This document shows, piece by piece, positions 1-6,134 of a DNA stretch of 6,134 nucleotides. Position 1 is the first letter of the stretch, and the number at the start of each line of letters is the position of its first letter. The DNA lies in assembly GCA_002348005.1 (NCBI GenBank), contig DDYQ01000161.1, positions 19,774 through 25,907 on the forward strand. Reading direction: 5' to 3'. Source of the DNA: Desulfobacteraceae bacterium UBA2230 (GTDB taxonomy: Bacteria > Desulfobacterota > Desulfobacteria > Desulfobacterales > Desulfosarcinaceae). The notes beneath the pieces were generated by a model. That model searched no databases and had not been told where the DNA came from. It worked only from the letters and a program-made list of their open reading frames with translations. The position numbers and the translations under genes were made by a program.

Positions 1-161
1 CCGGCCAGGGCCTCGTCGATGCTGTTGTCCACCACCTCGTAAACCAGGTGGTGCAGACCGGCCACATCGATATTGCCGATGTACATGGAAGGTCTGAGCC
101 GCACCGGCTCCAGTCCTTCCAGTACATCTATACTGCTGGCATCATATTTAATGTTTTGCAT
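1..161 (-). CDS. gyrB: DNA gyrase subunit B, N-terminal fragment (cut by window edge)
   Basis: GyrB is the ATPase subunit of the A2B2 gyrase that introduces negative supercoils. Only the first 53 codons and two bases of the next lie in the window; the rest is past the left edge. The translation starts [20 protein letters not shown] and contains the family block [10 protein letters not shown] at residues 21-30 and [11 protein letters not shown] at 44-54. In that block E42 and N46 fall at the same numbers as the catalytic glutamate and the Mg-binding asparagine of the E. coli GHKL ATPase domain. The ATG at 159-161 is 8 bp after the dnaN stop and there is no promoter-sized gap, so it is probably translated from the dnaN message. 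The ribosome binding site would lie inside the end of dnaN and is weak (GAG near 10 nt upstream). ParE shares this N-terminus, but the position directly after dnaN favours gyrB. Confidence 0.95.
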   Translation of the reverse strand, partial: MQNIKYDASSIDVLEGLEPVRLRPSMYIGNIDVAGLHHLVYEVVDNSIDEALA

Positions 162-169
162 ATTACTCG

Positions 170-1288
170 TTACACTCTCATTGGCATGATGACGCTAAGA
201 TAACTTTTATCTTCTACGCCATGGATCAGACAAGGCTTGTCTTCGCTGATAATGTTTATAAAAATTTTCTCTTCATCGATACCGTTCAAGGCATCGATGA
301 AGAACCGGGGATTGAAAGCCACCTCAATAGGTGCGGCATCGTAGTCTATGGGCATATCCTCTTTGGATTCGCCGATCTCGGGGTTGGTCGCATCGATGGT
401 CAGCAGACCCGCTCCGAACCTGAAGAGTGCGGCCCGATAATTGTCGGTGCATAAAATGGACATGCGCTTGAGCATATTCAGGAACGGTTCTTTTGGAAGC
501 GTTATCAGATGCCCGTCGGTGCGTTCAATGATCTCGTCATACTTGGGGAACTGACCCTCCAGGAGTCGAATGTAGAATGTTTCGGAGGGTTTTTGAACCA
601 CAAAATAACTGCCCTGGACACCAACGCGCACATTGCCGCTGGCACTTAGAAATTTTGTGATCTCATGCAGACCTTTTTTGGGAATCAGCACGCTTTCGGC
701 CTGGGGCAGAGCGCCCTCACCGCTGTAAACCAGATCGTTTTTGGAGAGCCGGCTGCCGTCGGTCGACACCACCCGGATAAACTGCGGCTGCGCTTCGTGA
801 AAGCGTTCAAACCAGGCACCATTGATATGCGCTTTCTTGTCCTCGCCGATGCCGCTGACGATAATGGCCCTTTCGATCATACGTTTGAAAGCCGACGCCT
901 CTGTCTCGAAGGAATCAAAATCCTCGATGGTCGGTGTTTCGGGATAATCATCCGGGTTCATAGCTTTTAGATGGTACTGCACCTTACTGTTGCCGATGGC
1001 GATTTTACGGTTCTCGTTTTCCTGAATCATAATTTCGGTAGTAGGAAACTCGCGCACGATTTCATAAAATTTGCGTGCACTGATGGCAATCGCGCCTTCC
1101 TTTTCCACTGCCGCCGGAAAAAGACCTTCGTAGCCACTTTCAAGATCGGTGGCCGTGATGTGCAGGCCGGCCGGCCTGGCCCGGATCAAAACACATTCCG
1201 TAATGGCAAGACTGCTTCGACGACCTGCCAGCCCTTGAATTCTGGACATTACATCCAGCATGTCGTTTCTATTCACCGTAAGTTTCAT
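170..1288 (-). CDS. dnaN: DNA polymerase III subunit beta (sliding clamp)
   Basis: This is the ring-shaped processivity clamp that tethers DNA polymerase III and many repair proteins to DNA. The 372-residue product is the usual length (E. coli 366). It starts [14 protein letters not shown] and shows ATDLE at 46-50, INGAWFE at 155-161, VSTDGSRL at 174-181, GLHEITKFL at 206-214, [10 protein letters not shown] at 241-250 and the C-terminal MPMRV, all typical of the family. Three clamp domains fit roughly at 1-125, 126-250 and 251-372. The start is supported by AGGGA at 1296-1300, seven bases before the ATG. gyrB follows after 8 bp. dnaA, often just upstream in other bacteria, is not here; the split rdgC pair occupies that place. 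No truncation or frameshift was seen. Confidence 0.98.
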   Translation of the reverse strand: MKLTVNRNDMLDVMSRIQGLAGRRSSLAITECVLIRARPAGLHITATDLESGYEGLFPAAVEKEGAIAISARKFYEIVREFPTTEIMIQENENRKIAIGNSKVQYHLKAMNPDDYPETPTIEDFDSFETEASAFKRMIERAIIVSGIGEDKKAHINGAWFERFHEAQPQFIRVVSTDGSRLSKNDLVYSGEGALPQAESVLIPKKGLHEITKFLSASGNVRVGVQGSYFVVQKPSETFYIRLLEGQFPKYDEIIERTDGHLITLPKEPFLNMLKRMSILCTDNYRAALFRFGAGLLTIDATNPEIGESKEDMPIDYDAAPIEVAFNPRFFIDALNGIDEEKIFINIISEDKPCLIHGVEDKSYLSVIMPMRV

Positions 1289-1295
1289 ACCGTCG

Positions 1296-1300
1296 TCCCT
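1296..1300 (-). promoter_or_regulatory. Ribosome binding site of dnaN
   Basis: AGGGA on the minus strand, seven bases before the dnaN ATG. It is the clearest Shine-Dalgarno sequence in the left block and fixes the dnaN start. Confidence 0.7.
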
Positions 1301-1348
1301 ATTTTTTTAAGTTTAAGAAGATAAGATAGGTTAATAGGGTCTGTCGAA

Positions 1349-1365
1349 ATGTTTATAAAAAACAT
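1349..1365. repeat. Inverted repeat ATGTTT-N5-AAACAT in the dnaN leader
   Basis: A perfect 6-bp inverted repeat around a 5-bp AT-only centre. It lies between the proposed dnaN transcription start and the dnaN ribosome binding site. It could be an operator half-site pair or a weak AT-rich hairpin. It is too weak to be a convincing terminator, and no ligand or protein can be named from sequence. Confidence 0.35.
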
Positions 1366-1473
1366 AACGCTTCGTTCTCATTTTCTAATTTCGGCATTTA
1401 GTTGTCAAAAACACGCTCACAGCGGCGTTGATAACCTCGCCTTTTTCGATAGGCAACGTGATTCTGTTCATAA
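1350..1473 (-). repeat. Three TTATNAAC(A/G) 9-mers, weakly DnaA-box-like
   Basis: The minus strand reads TTATAAACA (1350-1358), TTATCAACG (1426-1434) and TTATGAACA (1465-1473), all in one orientation within 124 bp. Each differs at two positions from the DnaA box TTATCCACA. The last two also sit in a shared GGTTAT(C/G)AAC context. The spacer upstream of dnaN is a place where DnaA sites are often found, but no perfect box is present and AT-rich DNA gives such matches by chance. The repeated motif is seen; a DnaA role is speculation. Confidence 0.2.
1380..1408 (-). promoter_or_regulatory. Putative sigma70-type promoter for dnaN-gyrB
   Basis: On the minus strand a perfect -35 box TTGACA (1403-1408) is followed by exactly 17 bases and GAAAAT (1380-1385), which matches the -10 consensus TATAAT at four of six positions. 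Transcription would start near 1373 and give a leader of about 85 nt before dnaN. The -35 and the spacing are good, the -10 is mediocre, and promoter calls by eye in AT-rich spacers are unreliable. If it is real, dnaN-gyrB can be expressed independently of the rdgC pair upstream. Confidence 0.45.
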
Positions 1474-1509
1474 CCCCCACCTTTTTGGACAGCGATTCAG
1501 GGGCTTCAT

Positions 1510-2058
1510 TCAATTGTATGCAGGGGCGGAACGCTCGGCGTTCACCCATTTTTTAATTCGTGCCAGACCATCGGTTTGCCAGCGGGGCGATAAACGTACG
1601 CGTATGAACTCGCGATAGATGCGTTCGAGATACTGAAACGGCTTTTCGTAAAGATAAAGCTTTTCCAGCACCACTCCCTCCATATCCTCGGAGTTTTCCG
1701 CCGGTGCGCTTTCGGGCAGTTTCAATCCGGAAAAGCTGAGATTTTCGCCCTTCAGCGAAAACTGCCACTGCACGGGCCCGCTCTTATAAACCAGATTGAG
1801 TTCGGTGATTACAGCGCCCTTGCGTAACGCCAGCAAGGCTTCCTCCAGTCCCGCGGCATCTCCTTTGATGGAAACGGTTTCCGTACCGTTGGCCAGCCGG
1901 TTTTCCAGCACCATACGGTTGCCCACGGCAAGTTCGACCAACTCCGGATCGGCTTTGCGCAATATTTCGGAATCATTTTCAATGCTGAACCAGATCCAGG
2001 TCAGGAATTCGTTTCCCAGGAAACGATAACGATTATACGCGACCGCAATATCCAACAT
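1510..2058 (-). CDS. rdgC: RdgC-like protein, C-terminal part (separate reading frame)
   Basis: The 182-residue product resembles the C-terminal half of RdgC, a DNA-binding protein that in E. coli forms a ring-shaped dimer around duplex DNA and modulates RecA. Supporting blocks are FLGNEFLTWIWF at 13-24, which resembles the segment opening this half in long RdgC homologues, and GDAAGLEEALLALRKGAVIT at 66-85 followed by two beta-strand-like stretches (to about 113). The latter parallels the E. coli region around its EAGKVVTKLAL. The acidic stretch 119-128 and the aromatic/basic tail 135-171 are not recognised. Its ATG lies 8 bp after the stop of the N-terminal part, in another frame and without a visible Shine-Dalgarno sequence, so translation would need reinitiation or frameshifting. 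The frame stays open for about 54 codons above the ATG, but those codons do not look like RdgC. It could be a normal second gene or half of a frameshifted one. Confidence 0.65.
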   Translation of the reverse strand: MLDIAVAYNRYRFLGNEFLTWIWFSIENDSEILRKADPELVELAVGNRMVLENRLANGTETVSIKGDAAGLEEALLALRKGAVITELNLVYKSGPVQWQFSLKGENLSFSGLKLPESAPAENSEDMEGVVLEKLYLYEKPFQYLERIYREFIRVRLSPRWQTDGLARIKKWVNAERSAPAYN

Positions 2059-2066
2059 AGTAGTAT

Positions 2067-2717
2067 CTATTCGTGGCCGGCCGGCGCCAGCTGGGAGAGG
2101 GTATCGCGCTCGGCAGGGGAAATATCCGCAGACAGCGACGCCATGGTATAAGGAATACGCCGCATGAGCTGTACCCTGAAAGATTTGGCGAAAAGGGTTT
2201 CCAATTGCTCGTTGGCACTTTTAAGATTCGAAAAGAACCACACTTCACCCTGCTCGTAGCGCCAGACCACATCGTATACATGGGGAGTGGACGGCATTTT
2301 AAGATTGAGCATGTTGACGACATGATCCTTGATCATCTTCTTTTCATTGGCCGACAGGAAATCGCGTCCGGTTTCCTTGAGGCGCCGGGCGCTTTCACCA
2401 GCAAAATGCTTCTGCACCAGTTTGCTGGGAATCGATTTTTTATCGACCCGCAGACTGAAGACCAGGTAGGTTCCGATTACGAAACTGGAACTCTCGAAAT
2501 CGGGAACATATGGATTTTTGAAACTGGTCCAGCCGGCGCCCAGCTCGGAGGGATGATCATCGATCTCCGAAATGGCATGGCGTTTCAACCCGGCCGCAAT
2601 GGAGTCGAGAATCGGTTCTTCAAGTTGACCTTCCACACTGTAGCGCGTGACCGAAGTTGACGATGAAAGCAAGCCCATATCCAACCCATTGTATTTGTTT
2701 AAATTAAAAGTGTACAT
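2067..2717 (-). CDS. rdgC: RdgC-like protein, N-terminal part (recombination-associated)
   Basis: The 216-residue product aligns by eye with the N-terminal half of RdgC (E. coli protein 303 aa). It has GWTSF at 62-66, the strand SSFVIGTYLVFSLRVDKK at 77-94, the lysine-rich helix LKETGRDFLSANEKKMIKDH at 113-132, and WFFSNLKSANEQLETLF at 160-176, matching the E. coli stretch with SAKKAEDTLALL. RdgC binds duplex DNA without sequence preference and limits RecA loading; that role here is inferred. The frame stops right after the inter-domain linker (end PAGHE) and the other half follows 8 bp on. The start is uncertain. The ATG at 2717 has AGGGG 13 nt upstream, but family members usually begin MGLLS, which matches the internal ATG at 2676-2678. 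Confidence 0.75.
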   Translation of the reverse strand: MYTFNLNKYNGLDMGLLSSSTSVTRYSVEGQLEEPILDSIAAGLKRHAISEIDDHPSELGAGWTSFKNPYVPDFESSSFVIGTYLVFSLRVDKKSIPSKLVQKHFAGESARRLKETGRDFLSANEKKMIKDHVVNMLNLKMPSTPHVYDVVWRYEQGEVWFFSNLKSANEQLETLFAKSFRVQLMRRIPYTMASLSADISPAERDTLSQLAPAGHE

Positions 2718-2745
2718 CTATAGACTATTTCCCCTTTAAATACAA
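2717..2745 (-). promoter_or_regulatory. Weak putative promoter for the rdgC pair
   Basis: On the minus strand TTGTAT (2740-2745) and TATAGA (2717-2722) are separated by exactly 17 bases. The matches to sigma70 consensus are three and four of six. If used, transcription would begin near 2710, downstream of the first ATG. Only the internal start at 2678 could then be translated. The match is marginal. Confidence 0.22.
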
Positions 2746-2918
2746 GGAGTTTTTCGATTTTGCGGCCCGGGGGGCCGTGCGCCGTATTGCACGCGATTTG
2801 GATTTGATAATTCTTTATGGCAGGTCGGTGAATTTCGACCAGCTGCCGCAACGGCCTGGCCTTTTGGAGTGAAATCGTTTATGGCATTCATTTTCCACAC
2901 GGTCGGGCGGAAACACCG
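2718..2918. other. Divergent spacer between rdgC and the EndoQ-helicase gene
   Basis: This 201-bp region must hold start signals for both directions. It contains a G/C run near 2763-2776, a short hairpin (CGTGC at 2776-2780 pairing with GCACG at 2789-2793) and an AT-rich patch at 2796-2818 with GATAAT at 2806-2811. I could not pair that GATAAT with a properly spaced -35 box for the plus-strand gene. No RNA gene or conserved ORF was recognised. Confidence 0.5.
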
Positions 2919-5900
2919 ATGGATTTCATCGCCGATTTTCATATTCATTCAAGATATTCGCGCGCTACGGCCGCTGATCTCGACCTGTGCCACCTGCATG
3001 CCGGCGCTCAGCTAAAAGGGATTCGGCTGCTGGGTACAGGCGATTTTACACACCCGGCCTGGTGGCGGGCGATCAATGATGCGCTTGAACCGGCCGAAGC
3101 CGGATTGTTTGCCCTCAAGCCCGAACTGGCGCGACAAGTTGATACTGCCGTACCGGAGCGTTGCCGATCCGCGGTGCGCTTCATGCTGGTGACCGAAATC
3201 AGCAACATCTATAAAAAAGCGGATCGCACCCGAAAAAACCACAATCTGGTTTTCATGCCGGACCTGGACGCTGCAGAGCGGTTCAGACGAAAACTGGACC
3301 GCATCGGCAATATTCGTTCCGACGGCCGCCCCATATTAGGACTGGCGGCGCGCGACCTGCTTGAGGTGGTGCTGGAAGCTACGCCTCAGGGCTACCTGGT
3401 GCCGGCCCATATCTGGACGCCGTGGTTTTCGCTTCTCGGCTCCAAATCGGGCTTCGACACCGTCGAGGAGTGTTTCGAGGATTTAAGCGAATACATTTTC
3501 GCCCTGGAAACCGGTCTCTCCTCGGATCCGCCCATGAACCGGCGCGTCTCGGCCCTGGACCGCTTTACATTGATCTCTAACTCCGACGCCCATTCGCAGG
3601 CCAAACTGGGCCGCGAGGCGAACCTGTTCGATTGCGCGCTCAGTTATGCAGCCGTCCGCGCGGCTCTGGATAAAAGCAGTCCAGGCTTTCGCGGCACACT
3701 GGAGTTTTTTCCCGAAGAAGGCAAATACCATCTGGACGGCCACCGAAAATGCAATGTCCGTACACTGCCCGCCCAGACCCGCGCTTCGCGGGAACTGTGC
3801 CCGGCATGCGGAAAGCCGCTTACTCTCGGTGTTCTGTATCGCGTAGAGGCGCTTGCCGATCGCTCCGAAGCTGTTCAAGCGGATGGGGCTGCCGGTTTCG
3901 AGCACCTTGTACCGCTTGCCGACCTGCTCGCCGAGGTCTTGCAAACCGGCCCCCAGAGCAAACGGGTCGCGCGGGCCTACGGGGGACTGCTACAGCGGTT
4001 GGGGCCCGAATTGGATATTCTGCGCACGGTGAACCTCGAGTCGATCGCCGCATGCGGGCAACCCCTGCTGGCCGAGGCGGTCCGCCGCATGCGCGAAGGC
4101 CGCCTGAGTTTCGAGCCGGGATTCGACGGCGAGTTCGGTCGACTGCGGCTTTTTGATCCGGACGAACGCCTGGCGTTGTGCGGTCAGAACAGCCTGTTTG
4201 AAATTCGCCGCCCACGGTCGCAGCCCGCTGAGGCGCCGTGCGGTCAGGCGACTCGACCCCCCGTGCCGAAAGTCGCTCATCCGCCTGTCGATCCGGCCGT
4301 GTTCGGCGAATCAGCCCTTTCGCTGAACACCGAACAACAGGCGGCCTTGGAGCACGGCGACGGACCGTTGATGATTGTGGCCGGGCCGGGAACCGGAAAG
4401 ACGCGCACGATCACCTGCCGCATGGCCGCGCTGATTCAACATGGGCGGGTGTCGGCGGAAAATATCCTGGCGGTGACCTTCACCAACCGCGCCGCCGACG
4501 AGATGCGCACGCGTGTTGCCGCCATGCTGGGGCGCGAGGCCTCTTTGCCGTTGATTGCCACTTTCCACGGCCTGTGCTGGAGGCTGCTGCGGGAATTCGG
4601 AGCGCTGCCGCACGGAGCGTCCATTGCCGACGAGGCGCTGCGCCGCGCCGTGCTGCAAGACGCGCTTCATCTGCTCAAGGGCTCCGGAGAGACCGCCGGG
4701 CCAGTCGATTCTGTTTTGGAGATGATTATAAAGGCCAAGCAGCGCCTGCTCATGCCGCAGGACGACCTTGAGGGCCTATCCGGTCCCGGTCAGGGAGCCG
4801 TGCTGGCCAGAGTCTATGGCGCTTATCAAAACCTGCTCGAAGTGCAGAAGTTGTACGATTTTGAAGATCTGATCCTGATTACGGTCCTCCACCTGGCCGA
4901 AAACCATCGCTTGCGCGATGAGCTGCGCCGCCGCTTCAGCCATATCTTCGTCGACGAATTCCAGGACATCAATGAAGGCCAGTACGCCCTGTTGCGCAGC
5001 ATGGCGGCGCCTGCCGGCCACTTGTGCGTAATCGGCGATCCCGATCAATCGATCTATGGCTTCCGGGGATCGGATGTTCGCTACTTCAGGTGCCTTGAAG
5101 AAGATTACCCCGGCGTCCGCGTGATTCGGCTGGCGCGCAACTACCGTTCCACCGAAACCATTTTATGTTCCGCGTCCCAGGTGATTGACGCCGGCGGCCG
5201 AGATGCATCGACCGGCCGTACCTATTCCCACATCGGCGGATACGAAGCGATTACGATCCTGGAGAGTACCACGGCTCGCGCCGAGGCGGTGGCCATCGGC
5301 CGGAGCATCGAAGCCCTGGTGGGCGGCACCGGCTACCACGCACTGGATTTCGGAAGCGCCGGGGACCTGAACCCGTCCGCTGCCCTATCTTTCTCCGATT
5401 TTGCCGTGCTCTACCGCACCGGCGAACAGGGCATCCTGCTTGCCGAGACCCTGGAGAAGGCCGGGCTGGCATGCCAGCGCACCGACCGCGCCCAATGGCA
5501 GAAACAGAGGGTGGCGGCCAGGCTGCTGGCCCTCTTGCGAATGTTCGCCGAGCAGGGCAGTTACGCCGATCTGACCCCCTTGAGCGACCTGATCAGCCCT
5601 GGCCTGGGTAAGGAGACCCTGTCCCGGTTCAAGGATTGGGCCTATCGCCAACGCCTGGCGCTGTCCCTGGCACTTAGAGCCGCCCTGCGCCTGCCCTTGC
5701 CCGATCTCAGCCTGGCGCATCAGCAGCGTATGGCGCAGTTGATCCGCCGCATCGGCGAACTGCAAAAAGAGACCGCCCGGATGACGGTTTCAAAGACAAT
5801 TGCCCACCTGGCCATGCGCTTGGGTGTCGAAGAATATCCGTCCGAAGCCGTGACCCGTCTGACCGCGGCCGCAGACCCCTTCGGCAGCGATTTGGGTGCA

Positions 5901-6134
5901 TTCCTGGCGGCGATTACCCTGCAACAGGACACCGACCTCTATCATCCCAGAGCGGAAAAGATCGCGCTGTTGACGATGCACGCCGCTAAAGGACTGGAGT
6001 TTCCGGTGGTTTACATTGCCGGCTGTGAGACGGGTCTGATTCCTTTCGAACGGCCGGACGAGAGGGTGGACGCGGCCGAAGAACGCCGCCTTTTTTATGT
6101 GGCCATGACGCGCGCGGGCCGGCGTCTCTTTCTC
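2919..6134 (+). CDS. Endonuclease Q (PHP)-UvrD/PcrA helicase fusion protein, 3' end beyond window
   Basis: This is a two-enzyme protein, 1072 codons in the window and still open at the edge. Residues 1-412 match endonuclease Q, which in archaea nicks DNA 5' of deaminated bases and abasic sites. Likely metal ligands are H8 and H10 (FHIHSRYS), D42 and H45 (GTGDFTHP), E93 (TEIS), H164 (PAHIWTPWF), and D223 and H225 (SNSDAH). A zinc knuckle is formed by H275, C278, C294 and C297 (CPACGKPL), and GPQSKRV is at 344-350. Residues 413-466 are a proline-rich linker. Residues 467-1072 are an SF1A 3'-5' helicase: Q motif Q473, Walker A AGPGTGKT 488-495, Ia 516-529, II VDEFQDIN 678-685, III GDPDQSIYGFRG 706-717, IV RLARNYRST 737-745, V TMHAAKGLEFPVV 1019-1031, VI FYVAMTRA 1059-1066. 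Since motif VI is present, probably only a short tail is missing. The ATG at 2919 gives the standard PHP N-terminus; its ribosome site (GGGCGGA) is weak. Deamination repair in vivo is inferred. Confidence 0.95.
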   Translation, partial: MDFIADFHIHSRYSRATAADLDLCHLHAGAQLKGIRLLGTGDFTHPAWWRAINDALEPAEAGLFALKPELARQVDTAVPERCRSAVRFMLVTEISNIYKKADRTRKNHNLVFMPDLDAAERFRRKLDRIGNIRSDGRPILGLAARDLLEVVLEATPQGYLVPAHIWTPWFSLLGSKSGFDTVEECFEDLSEYIFALETGLSSDPPMNRRVSALDRFTLISNSDAHSQAKLGREANLFDCALSYAAVRAALDKSSPGFRGTLEFFPEEGKYHLDGHRKCNVRTLPAQTRASRELCPACGKPLTLGVLYRVEALADRSEAVQADGAAGFEHLVPLADLLAEVLQTGPQSKRVARAYGGLLQRLGPELDILRTVNLESIAACGQPLLAEAVRRMREGRLSFEPGFDGEFGRLRLFDPDERLALCGQNSLFEIRRPRSQPAEAPCGQATRPPVPKVAHPPVDPAVFGESALSLNTEQQAALEHGDGPLMIVAGPGTGKTRTITCRMAALIQHGRVSAENILAVTFTNRAADEMRTRVAAMLGREASLPLIATFHGLCWRLLREFGALPHGASIADEALRRAVLQDALHLLKGSGETAGPVDSVLEMIIKAKQRLLMPQDDLEGLSGPGQGAVLARVYGAYQNLLEVQKLYDFEDLILITVLHLAENHRLRDELRRRFSHIFVDEFQDINEGQYALLRSMAAPAGHLCVIGDPDQSIYGFRGSDVRYFRCLEEDYPGVRVIRLARNYRSTETILCSASQVIDAGGRDASTGRTYSHIGGYEAITILESTTARAEAVAIGRSIEALVGGTGYHALDFGSAGDLNPSAALSFSDFAVLYRTGEQGILLAETLEKAGLACQRTDRAQWQKQRVAARLLALLRMFAEQGSYADLTPLSDLISPGLGKETLSRFKDWAYRQRLALSLALRAALRLPLPDLSLAHQQRMAQLIRRIGELQKETARMTVSKTIAHLAMRLGVEEYPSEAVTRLTAAADPFGSDLGAFLAAITLQQDTDLYHPRAEKIALLTMHAAKGLEFPVVYIAGCETGLIPFERPDERVDAAEERRLFYVAMTRAGRRLFL
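4185..4199 (+). other. Putative beta-clamp binding motif QNSLF in the interdomain linker
   Basis: Codons 423-427 of the fusion protein encode QNSLF, which fits the bacterial clamp-binding consensus QxxLF. It sits just after the last recognisable EndoQ residues (about 412) and before the proline-rich linker and the helicase, an exposed place typical for such peptides. Archaeal EndoQ is reported to work with the sliding clamp PCNA, so a bacterial equivalent would make sense. A five-residue motif can occur by chance; binding is untested. Confidence 0.45.

Noticed and set aside
221..1324. Three plus-strand open frames (221-454, 665-970, 971-1324) across dnaN
   Set aside because: They are antisense shadows of dnaN; the products have no recognisable family features and the minus-strand clamp is certain.
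1289..1509. Full replication origin (oriC) between dnaN and the rdgC pair
   Set aside because: Only degenerate two-mismatch DnaA-like 9-mers are present, with no perfect box and no clear AT-rich unwinding element, so an origin is not supported.
1470..1512. Rho-independent terminator after the RdgC C-terminal part
   Set aside because: C and G runs exist (GCCCCTG and GGTGGGGGTT on the minus strand), but they do not pair into a stem followed by a U run.
2073..2660. 195-codon plus-strand open frame opposite the RdgC N-terminal part
   Set aside because: It is the antisense of a frame with clear RdgC similarity; the product has no recognisable domain.
2736..2948. 70-codon minus-strand frame in the divergent spacer
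   Set aside because: It starts inside the EndoQ coding start on the opposite strand, runs through the GC run of the spacer, and shows no family resemblance or good ribosome site.
3749..3850. Possible frameshift or gene boundary after the EndoQ catalytic part
   Set aside because: The frame stays open and the zinc-knuckle residues C278, C294 and C297 continue the EndoQ pattern directly, so the gene is continuous.
3749..4771. Arginine- and alanine-rich frames at 3749-4156 (+), 3820-4215 (-) and 4238-4771 (+)
   Set aside because: They are shadow frames of the GC-rich EndoQ-helicase gene, with composition typical of out-of-frame reading.

Overview
The window carries replication and DNA-repair genes in two blocks that point away from each other. 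It most likely comes from a chromosome of a deltaproteobacterial-type organism (Desulfobacterota). This guess rests on the RdgC-like pair beside dnaN-gyrB and on the EndoQ-helicase fusion, recalled from family knowledge and not tested by any search. No mobile element, CRISPR array, tRNA or rRNA gene was seen.

Left block, minus strand, read from about 2717 down to 1: an RdgC-like protein split into two adjacent reading frames (N-terminal part 2067-2717, C-terminal part 1510-2058), a 221-bp spacer with a plausible promoter and several AT-rich dyads, then dnaN (beta sliding clamp, 170-1288). The first 54 codons of gyrB (DNA gyrase subunit B, 1-161) follow only 8 bp after dnaN. The dnaN-gyrB pair looks like one transcription unit. 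The split rdgC genes lie in the same direction just upstream.

Middle: a 201-bp divergent spacer (2718-2918) that should hold the promoters for both blocks.

Right block, plus strand, 2919 to the window end: one uninterrupted reading frame of 1072 codons that has no stop before the edge. Its first ~412 residues are an endonuclease Q (PHP-superfamily) nuclease with the expected metal ligands and a zinc knuckle. A ~55-residue proline-rich linker follows, then a UvrD/PcrA-type SF1A helicase with all canonical motifs from the Q motif to motif VI. The linker contains the pentapeptide QNSLF, which matches the bacterial beta-clamp binding consensus QxxLF. This suggests that the protein could be tethered to the clamp encoded about 1.6 kb away.

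Taken together, the window links the processivity clamp, gyrase, an RdgC-type DNA-binding protein and a nuclease-helicase fusion probably aimed at deaminated or otherwise damaged DNA. The right block looks more GC-rich than the left block and its spacers.
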